Of a DNA stretch of 47,371 bases, positions 41,816 to 47,371 are shown in pieces. The notes beneath the pieces are model-generated. The model did not search any database. It was not told the DNA's origin and worked only from the letters and a program-made list of their open reading frames with translations. Position numbers and translations under genes: made by a program. Origin of the DNA: Fodinibius salsisoli (GTDB taxonomy: Bacteria > Bacteroidota > Rhodothermia > Balneolales > Balneolaceae); contig NZ_JAGGJA010000021.1 of assembly GCF_026229185.1 (NCBI RefSeq), forward strand, positions 1 through 47,371, read 5' to 3'. Each line of letters begins with the position of its first letter. Position 1 is the stretch's first letter.

Positions 41816-43882
41816 ATGGAACATTCTCACCAAGACATGAAGCACGATCATAATCACAGTGGCAATCAGCATCACGACCATGAACATAACCACGAAAATC
41901 ATAGAGAACACAAGCACTCCGGTGGGCATGCTGAACACCACGCCCACATGGCCGAGGATTTTCTGAAGCGTTTTTGGATATCCATTGCCCTAACCATTCC
42001 TATCCTGATTCTTTCTCACATGATTCAGGGGTTCTTGGGATTAGGAGATACACTCCAGTTTACCGGTGATACCTATATCTCATTCATCCTTTCTAGCATC
42101 GTGTTCTTTTATGGTGGGTGGCCATTTTTGAAGGGCCTCTACGACGAGGTAAGTGATCGCCAGCCCGGAATGATGACCCTGATCGGTGTTGCCATTACGG
42201 CCGCTTACGTATATAGCACTCTCGTAGTCTTTGCGGTAGAAGGACAGGTTTTCTTCTGGGAGCTAGCCACCTTGGTGGATATTATGCTGATCGGCCATTA
42301 TATCGAGATGAAGTCGGTGATGAGCGCCTCTCGTGCGTTAGAAGAGCTGGCCAAACTCATGCCTTCGGAGGCTCACGTTGTCCAAGATGATGGTTCCACA
42401 AAGGATGTCCCTCTGGAAGAGTTGCAAAAAGGATTTAAAGTGCTTGTCAAACCCGGAGAAAAGATTCCGGCCGATGGAGTGGTCGTAGACGGGAAAAGTT
42501 CGGTTAATGAATCGCTAATGACCGGAGAATCTAAACCGGTATCCAAAAAGCACGGCGATGAAGTCATCGGGGGATCTATCAATGGAGAAGGATCTCTTAC
42601 GATTGAAGTTAACCGGACGGGTGAGGACTCCTTTCTCTCCCAGGTCATTGACCTTGTACGGCAGGCACAAGAAAGCAAATCTCGAACACAGGACTTGGCT
42701 AACCGTGCAGCATTTTGGCTAACAATCATTGCGTTAGGTGCCGGTGCGCTCACCTTTTTTGCGTGGACCTTCTTTACAACCCAAAGCTTTGTATTCGCCC
42801 TGGAACGTACCGTTACAGTGATGGTGATTGCCTGTCCGCATGCGCTGGGACTGGCCGTACCACTGGTCGTAGCCGTTTCCACCAGCCTGGCCGCCCAGAA
42901 TGGATTCCTGATCCGCAACCGTACCGCCTTTGAAGAAGCCCGTAATCTCGGAGCTATCATCTTCGATAAAACGGGGACACTGACCCATGGTGAGTTTGGC
43001 GTAACGGATGTCCTGACATTCAATGGCTTCGAAGATAAGGAACAACTCTTGAGCCTGGCCGGCTCGCTGGAGCAAAACTCTGAACATCCCATTGCCCGCG
43101 GCATCGTAAAAGCTACCGACGGATTGATGAAAGTAGAGGAGTTCAACTCTATCACAGGAAAAGGAATTGAAGGTCGCGTGGATGGCAAACAGGTCAAAGT
43201 AGTGAGCCCCGGCTATCTGCGTGAAAATAATATTGAACTCCCGACAGAACAGTATGAGCAGCTTTCTGAGCAGGGGAAAACCGTGGTTTTCGTCATTATT
43301 GACGATCAACTTCAGGGGGCGATCGCCCTTGGCGACAGTATCCGGGAAGATTCCCGCGAGGCTATTCAAAGCCTCCACGACATGGGTATCCAGTGTATTA
43401 TGCTCACCGGCGACAACCGGCAAACAGCCGCCTATGTGGCCAACGAGCTCGGACTGGATGATTTCTTTGCCGAGGTATTGCCCGAAGAAAAAGCAGCTAA
43501 AATTAAAGAAGTACAACAGCGCGGACTCAAAGTGGCCATGACCGGCGACGGTGTGAATGACGCTCCCGCCCTGGCGCAGGCCGATGTGGGTATTGCTATC
43601 GGGGCTGGTTCGGATGTTGCAGTAGAGACCGGTGATATCATTCTTACCCAGAGCAATCCCAAAGATGTAGCGTCATTAATCGCGCTTGCAAAAGCGACCT
43701 ACAAGAAAATGGTGCAGAACTTGTGGTGGGCTACGGGATACAACGCCTTTGCGATACCGTTGGCTGCAGGTGTGTTATACACTTATGGCATTATTCTGAG
43801 CCCCGCCCTTGGCGCTGTGCTCATGTCACTCAGTACCGTAATCGTGGCTATTAATGCACGGTTCCTTAAAATAGAACGCTAA
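41816..43882 (+). CDS. copB: Copper-exporting P1B-type ATPase, CopB subfamily
   Basis: A 688-residue inner-membrane pump. The N-terminus is His-rich (residues 1-45), a metal-binding tail replacing the usual CxxC domain. It has the actuator motif TGES, a CPH metal site (IACPHALGLAVP), the phosphorylation motif DKTGTLT (Asp about 384) and the hinge GDGVNDAPAL near the end. CPH pumps of this subfamily export Cu(II)/Cu(I) or silver to the periplasm. It is driven by the TTTAAG promoter at 41721-41754 and followed by a PII-like gene after 10 bases. Confidence 0.9.
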   Translation: MEHSHQDMKHDHNHSGNQHHDHEHNHENHREHKHSGGHAEHHAHMAEDFLKRFWISIALTIPILILSHMIQGFLGLGDTLQFTGDTYISFILSSIVFFYGGWPFLKGLYDEVSDRQPGMMTLIGVAITAAYVYSTLVVFAVEGQVFFWELATLVDIMLIGHYIEMKSVMSASRALEELAKLMPSEAHVVQDDGSTKDVPLEELQKGFKVLVKPGEKIPADGVVVDGKSSVNESLMTGESKPVSKKHGDEVIGGSINGEGSLTIEVNRTGEDSFLSQVIDLVRQAQESKSRTQDLANRAAFWLTIIALGAGALTFFAWTFFTTQSFVFALERTVTVMVIACPHALGLAVPLVVAVSTSLAAQNGFLIRNRTAFEEARNLGAIIFDKTGTLTHGEFGVTDVLTFNGFEDKEQLLSLAGSLEQNSEHPIARGIVKATDGLMKVEEFNSITGKGIEGRVDGKQVKVVSPGYLRENNIELPTEQYEQLSEQGKTVVFVIIDDQLQGAIALGDSIREDSREAIQSLHDMGIQCIMLTGDNRQTAAYVANELGLDDFFAEVLPEEKAAKIKEVQQRGLKVAMTGDGVNDAPALAQADVGIAIGAGSDVAVETGDIILTQSNPKDVASLIALAKATYKKMVQNLWWATGYNAFAIPLAAGVLYTYGIILSPALGAVLMSLSTVIVAINARFLKIER

Positions 43883-43892
43883 ATCCGAGGTT

Positions 43893-44237
43893 ATGATGAA
43901 ATTAGTCAAAGCATACATCCGACCCATGCTACTGGAAGATGTTTACACAGCACTCCGCAAAGAAGGGCATTGCTGCATGACTGTTTTCGAAGGTGAAGGC
44001 ACAGGTCGTTTCAGCGACCCCAATGATCAGCATGGATCTCTAAACTTCCCGGCCATGCATACGCATGTGGCAAAGATTGAAATTGCAGTGGAATCAGACG
44101 ATGTAGCTACAGTTATCGATATTATTAAAAAGCATGGAAAAACGGGTCACAAAGGAGACGGCATCGTCTTTGTCTGCCCCATAGAGAGAGTAACAAGAAT
44201 TCGTGACGGTAAAGAGGGTGCAACAGTTCTTAATTAA
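43893..44237 (+). CDS. PII-like signalling protein of the metal operon
   Basis: A 114-residue protein (N-terminus MMKLVKAYIRPMLLEDVYTA; the second Met is an equally good start). The ferredoxin-like fold and the segment GIVFVCPIERVTRIRDGKEG match PII/P-II-like regulators. The T-loop is altered (EGEGTGRFSDPNDQHG) and His-rich, so it may sense metal rather than 2-oxoglutarate. It lies 10 bases downstream of the pump gene, so it probably regulates or assists copper export. Confidence 0.8.
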   Translation: MMKLVKAYIRPMLLEDVYTALRKEGHCCMTVFEGEGTGRFSDPNDQHGSLNFPAMHTHVAKIEIAVESDDVATVIDIIKKHGKTGHKGDGIVFVCPIERVTRIRDGKEGATVLN

Positions 44238-44248
44238 CTCTTGCGCAC

Positions 44249-44282
44249 TTTAAGGTTGCTTTAAGGGAGGTTGTTGTATGTT
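44249..44282 (+). promoter_or_regulatory. Copper-region promoter 2 with TTTAAG direct repeat
   Basis: TTTAAG at 44249-44254 and 44260-44265, an 11-base gap, then TATGTT (44277-44282). Spacing is identical to the promoter at 41721. It drives the DUF302/Met-rich gene group. Confidence 0.65.
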
Positions 44283-44329
44283 ACAGTAGAACATCAAAAC
44301 CTATTGAATCTTAAAAGACCAAAAACACT

Positions 44330-44716
44330 ATGGAATATTTCACATCACAGAAAGTCGATCTCTCCTATGATCAGACCATAGAAAAAGTAACTGGCCTACT
44401 GAAAGAAGAAGGCTTTGGCGTGTTGACGGAAATCGACGTCAAGGATACCCTGAAAAAGAAACTGGATGTAGATTTTAAAAAGTATCAAATCCTGGGAGCC
44501 TGCAATCCAAACTTTGCCCACAAGGCGCTGCAGGCGGAAGACAAAATTGGCGTAATGCTCCCCTGTAATGTCATTGTGGAGGAAAATGAAGATGGTACGG
44601 TAGAAGTTTCGGCCGTCAACCCGGTGGCTTCGATGCAGGCCGTTTCCAATGACCGGCTTCAGCCTATTGCCGACGAGGTCCGAAAGAGATTAGAAAAGGT
44701 AATCAGCAACCTATAA
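44330..44716 (+). CDS. DUF302-family protein
   Basis: A 128-residue protein, entirely a DUF302 domain (YDQTIEKVTGLLKEEGFGVL, then LGACNPNFAHKALQAE and VMLPCNVIVEE). DUF302 proteins are widespread near heavy-metal and sulfur genes. The conserved CNP and PCN cysteines suggest metal or redox binding. There is no signal peptide. It is the first gene under the second TTTAAG promoter, followed by a Met-rich secreted protein. Confidence 0.8.
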   Translation: MEYFTSQKVDLSYDQTIEKVTGLLKEEGFGVLTEIDVKDTLKKKLDVDFKKYQILGACNPNFAHKALQAEDKIGVMLPCNVIVEENEDGTVEVSAVNPVASMQAVSNDRLQPIADEVRKRLEKVISNL

Positions 44717-44760
44717 CAAGAAATAAAACTGGAATTAAATCCAAATAAAAGGTGACTACT

Positions 44761-45246
44761 ATGAAACGCTTAACAATGATTCTATCCTTCATGCTACTCT
44801 TTACAACTATGGGTATGGCTCAGCAGAAGCAGGGAGACATGACACAAAAAAGGCAGCAAATGATGGAGATGATGCAAGACTCCACCATGCGGGCCATGAT
44901 GATGGAACATATGACCCAGAACCCCCAGATGCGCCAACAAATGATGCAAAAAATGATGGGTGATATGAAGATGGACAGTACCATGATGATGGGCAATATG
45001 CAGAAGATGATGGATAATCCTCAGATGAAGGAGCGCATGCAGAAACACATGAACATGATGCAGTCTATGATGCAGGATGGAGAAATGGACCACTCTAAAA
45101 TGATGAAGATGATGGGTGACTCTTCCATGATGAAGATGCATATGATGTGTATGCAGATGATGCAGGGAGACATGATGGACGGAAAAGGAATGATGAACAA
45201 AAAAGACGGCATGAACGGCAACAGCCACCAACAACATCACAACTAA
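44761..45246 (+). CDS. Secreted, extremely Met-rich copper-binding-like protein
   Basis: A 161-residue protein from ATG 44761; the GTG at 44752 overlaps the AGGTGA ribosome site and is rejected. Residues 1-20 are a signal peptide (LTMILSFMLLFTTMGMA). The mature part has about 50 Met, mostly as MM or MxxM pairs, plus His and one Cys. Such proteins bind Cu(I) or Ag(I) in the periplasm. The C-terminus ends in His residues. It probably buffers copper for the CopB pump. The family is not recognised beyond composition. Confidence 0.75.
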   Translation: MKRLTMILSFMLLFTTMGMAQQKQGDMTQKRQQMMEMMQDSTMRAMMMEHMTQNPQMRQQMMQKMMGDMKMDSTMMMGNMQKMMDNPQMKERMQKHMNMMQSMMQDGEMDHSKMMKMMGDSSMMKMHMMCMQMMQGDMMDGKGMMNKKDGMNGNSHQQHHN

Positions 45247-45248
45247 TC

Positions 45249-45464
45249 ATGGACTGGCTAAACGCTCTAAATACGCATTGGGCCCCGGTACTATGGATTT
45301 TATTAGCCGGGGTTTTTCTTCTAATCTGGTATCTGGCCTTACGTGGCAAGCACCGGCTTGAAATCAGAAATGCAGCCGTCGAAGTTCACCGTAGACGATT
45401 TCAAACCGGTGAGATATCGAAAGAAGAGTTCAACAGGCTCAAAAGTTCACTTACCAACAACTAA
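45249..45464 (+). CDS. Small membrane protein with SHOCT domain
   Basis: A 71-residue protein from ATG 45249, two bases after the Met-rich gene. A membrane helix (VLWILLAGVFLLIWYLAL, about 14-31) is followed by a SHOCT domain (VHRRRFQTGEISKEEFNRLK). SHOCT tails mediate oligomerisation. Frequent beside copper and heavy-metal genes; probably a small regulatory or scaffold subunit. Confidence 0.8.
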   Translation: MDWLNALNTHWAPVLWILLAGVFLLIWYLALRGKHRLEIRNAAVEVHRRRFQTGEISKEEFNRLKSSLTNN

Positions 45465-45479
45465 CCATATCACATAAAA

Positions 45480-45668
45480 ATGAGCAAGCATACCCTTTGG
45501 ATGATTATTGGTTGTGGTGTTCCACTTCTACTTCTGTTTTTCGCCCCAATGCTGGGGCTGAGCAGTAACATAACCATCTTTCTATTTGTCGTAGCAATGT
45601 TTGCCTGCCACATCCTGATGATTGGGCACCACCGAAAAGGATCCAAACATCAAGATCATCAACATTAA
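45480..45668 (+). CDS. Small membrane protein, His-rich C-terminus (DUF2933-like)
   Basis: A 62-residue protein with two membrane helices (MIIGCGVPLLLLFFAPMLGL and ITIFLFVVAMFACHILMIG) and a His-rich tail (HHRKGSKHQDHQH). Similar two-helix proteins accompany copper operons. A metal-handling role is inferred from the His tail and neighbours. Confidence 0.65.
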   Translation: MSKHTLWMIIGCGVPLLLLFFAPMLGLSSNITIFLFVVAMFACHILMIGHHRKGSKHQDHQH

Positions 45669-45682
45669 ATACGGAGGTCACT

Positions 45683-45982
45683 ATGAAAACGCTAAGCATT
45701 AAAAAATTGGGAATGGCCGTTGGCACTACTGGCGCTGTTCTATATATCGGCTGTATTATCCTGATGGTTTCAGTTGGAAGAGAAGGAACCATCTTCTTCT
45801 TTAATAGCCTATTGCACGGGCTTGATGTAGAACCCATAATTCGCATGAGTGTACCGCCATTGGATGCACTGTTTGGCCTCATACAAACCTTTATTCTGGG
45901 TTGGCTGGTCGGTGCATTGATCGCGGCTATATATAATATTGGCATTGATCAGGATACCCAAGAGGAAAGCAGACCATCATGA
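45683..45982 (+). CDS. DUF5676-type membrane protein
   Basis: A 99-residue protein with two membrane segments (MAVGTTGAVLYIGCIILMVS and FGLIQTFILGWLVGALIAAI). The layout matches DUF5676 membrane proteins found in copper/silver resistance loci. Its stop overlaps the start of the site-2 protease gene by 4 bases, so it belongs to the same operon. Confidence 0.75.
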   Translation: MKTLSIKKLGMAVGTTGAVLYIGCIILMVSVGREGTIFFFNSLLHGLDVEPIIRMSVPPLDALFGLIQTFILGWLVGALIAAIYNIGIDQDTQEESRPS

Positions 45983-46275
45983 AGTGGTCCCTCTACCTCG
46001 GTAAACCAGCAGGCATCAAAGTTTTTATTCATTGGACCTTTATCCTGTTGGTTATATGGCTCTCCTGGATGCACCTGCAACAGGGACACGGACTTTTTGA
46101 AATTATAATGGGCCTGTTCTTTCTGGCCTTACTGTTTGCTTGTGTGACGCTACACGAATTTGGACATGCCTTGGCAGCTCGCAGGTATGGTATCGATACA
46201 CAGGATATCAACTTATTACCCATTGGTGGAGTAGCAAGACTTGAGCGAATGCCTGAGGACCCAAGCAAGAATTAG
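45979..46275 (+). pseudogene. Site-2 protease (M50) with CBS domains, N-terminal fragment before frameshift
   Basis: 98 residues ending early. HEFGH (His59-His63) is the zinc-binding motif of M50 intramembrane proteases, between membrane helices (HWTFILLVIWLSWMHLQ and FFLALLFACVTL). After MPEDP the frame runs into a stop. The continuation [18 protein letters not shown] is present in another frame, so one base is missing near 46258-46266. Restoring it would give a 361-residue protein. This is a disrupted gene or a sequencing error. Confidence 0.75.
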
Positions 46276-46304
46276 TTGTTGCGGCTGCCGGTCCTGCAGT
46301 AAAT

Positions 46305-47063
46305 GTGGCTATTGCCGGTGTACTATTCTTGTTGATACTGGTTACCGGACAGAGCCAACTCGATATTAGCCATCATGTAACGGGGAGTAATTTCCTGTCT
46401 GATTTGCTTGTAATTAATATCATCTTAGTCGTTTTCAACTTAATACCAGCATTTCCAATGGACGGAGGTCGCGTGCTCCGAGCCTTGCTGGCTTTTAAAA
46501 TGAAACGTGCCAAAGCCACCCAAGTTGCTGCCTCGATAGGACAACTACTGGCCATAGGCTTTATACTATTCGGACTTTTTTACAATCCATTCCTACTGTT
46601 TATTGGGATTTTTGTATTTCTTGGCGCTGGGGCTGAAGCCCGACAGGTCTCCATGGCTGAATCTATGAAGGTGATAACAGCAAAAGATATCATGACCAGT
46701 AATTACCAGAGTATCTCCCTGAGTGCTTCTGTAGCACAGGCCGCTTCTCTCATGCTTGAAAACCGATCCTCTGAACTTGTTGTTAAAAACGGGGACCAAT
46801 TTGTAGGAATCGTGTCTTATAGATCCGTTATTCAGGCACTTCAGGGTGGTAAATCAGAACGCCCAATAATTGATCTTATTCAGGATGATGTAAAAACTCT
46901 TGAGCCCAATTTATTATTGGCGGATGTCGTTGATGTCCTTCAAATGGAGGATCAATCCATGTATCCTGTTATTGGCAACAACAAGATTTGGGGCATAGTT
47001 ACAAAGTCTGATCTCAATAAGATTCTTCTTGAACAACAGATAACTGCACAAGCTGAAGAATAA
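46305..47063 (+). pseudogene. Site-2 protease (M50) with CBS domains, C-terminal fragment after frameshift
   Basis: 252 residues from a GTG in the second frame; the coding frame really extends back to about 46266. It carries [20 protein letters not shown], with the Asp of the second zinc motif (DG), membrane helices, and then two CBS domains (about residues 125-245). This completes the site-2 protease of 45979-46275. CBS domains likely bind a nucleotide that gates proteolysis. As written the gene cannot make the full enzyme without correction. Confidence 0.75.
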
Positions 47064-47078
47064 ATAATCCCCGCCCAA

Positions 47079-47112
47079 TTTAAGCTTGTTTTAAGGCGTC
47101 CGTTCCTATCTT
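47079..47112 (+). promoter_or_regulatory. Copper-region promoter 3 with TTTAAG direct repeat
   Basis: TTTAAG at 47079-47084 and 47090-47095, an 11-base gap, then TATCTT (47107-47112). It has the same architecture as the promoters at 41721 and 44249 and drives the SHOCT gene at the right edge. Confidence 0.65.
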
Positions 47113-47174
47113 ACTATAAGTTTCAATACAGTCCTTACTGTATTTACCAACCGTTAATTAAAAAAATAAGGATT

Positions 47175-47371
47175 ATGTTTTACGATCATCACTTTATAGG
47201 CATGCATTGGATATGGTGGCTCATTGTGGTTGGTATTATCCTATTGGTTGTTTTCAATGTCATCCCCTATCGCCCCAAAACAGAACTGGAAGAGAATGCC
47301 ATGGAAATATTAAAGAAAAGATTTGCCCGCGGAGAAATTGAACGGGAAGAGTTCGAGGAACGGAAAAAAAT
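47175..47371 (+). CDS. Small membrane SHOCT-domain protein (partial)
   Basis: 65 residues to the window edge. A membrane helix (WIWWLIVVGIILLVVFNVI, about 12-30) is followed by a SHOCT domain (ILKKRFARGEIEREEFEER). It starts after AAGGATT, 62 bases downstream of the third TTTAAG promoter. It resembles the SHOCT protein at 45249-45464 and probably begins another copper-responsive operon. Confidence 0.75.
   Translation, partial: MFYDHHFIGMHWIWWLIVVGIILLVVFNVIPYRPKTELEENAMEILKKRFARGEIEREEFEERKK

Noticed and set aside
44794-45240. His-rich 148-residue frame on the minus strand
   Set aside because: It is the antisense shadow of the Met-rich gene (ATG-rich codons read as CAT/CAC on the other strand). 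It has no independent support.
1-47371. CRISPR array or retron
   Set aside because: No evenly spaced direct repeats, Cas genes or reverse transcriptase were seen.

Overview
This window reads as chromosomal DNA from a Bacteroidota/Balneolota-type bacterium. That placement rests on AT-rich defence genes, DUF5676 and SHOCT-rich copper operons, and overall gene style. No rRNA or other phylogenetic marker is present, so it is only an inference. The window has three blocks.

Block 1 (1-20.3 kb) is a dense anti-phage defence island. From the left edge: the end of an IS3-family insertion sequence interrupts a ubiquitin-like conjugation operon on the minus strand (Ubl, E2, JAB peptidase, E1/ThiF stump). 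A type IIG restriction-modification protein follows, then an HNH nuclease, a Gabija pair (GajA/GajB) and an AbiE toxin-antitoxin pair. Next is a minus-strand cluster: two adjacent SIR2-type proteins, a GIY-YIG (T5orf172) protein, and a frameshifted protein whose C-terminal domain resembles nucleotide deoxyribosyltransferases/TIR-like domains. A tRNA-like sequence, an Ntn-hydrolase-like protein and a PD-(D/E)XK-like protein close the block. Composition changes repeatedly along the island, and a degraded copy of the restriction gene's 3' end sits after the HNH gene. Both point to cassette exchange.

Block 2 (20.5-41.7 kb) is a visibly more GC-rich, single-direction run of about 23 genes bounded by nested inverted repeats on the left and a strong terminator on the right. 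I see no terminase, portal, tail tube, tape measure or integrase. It encodes many small proteins ending in a single membrane segment plus a basic tail, and a coiled-coil protein. It also has a transglutaminase-like protein, a peptidoglycan-binding membrane protein and a RadA-like ATPase. A 2416-residue polyvalent protein joins a RelA/SpoT-like domain, an N6-adenine methylase and an SNF2 helicase. Two adjacent proteins of 206 and 259 residues look like capsid proteins, and the first has its own leader and intrinsic terminator. Fibre-like proteins, a membrane-anchored lytic transglycosylase, an M15 peptidase and holin-like proteins follow. My main hypothesis is an undescribed tailless, membrane-containing virus-like element (provirus or domesticated particle). 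The capsid assignment is inference from context and size, not from demonstrated homology.

Block 3 (41.7-47.4 kb) is a copper-homeostasis region: CopB-type P-ATPase, PII-like protein, DUF302, a very Met-rich secreted protein, SHOCT and small membrane proteins, and a site-2 protease gene broken by a frameshift. Three promoters share an identical architecture of two TTTAAG boxes and a -10 box, which implies one common response regulator.
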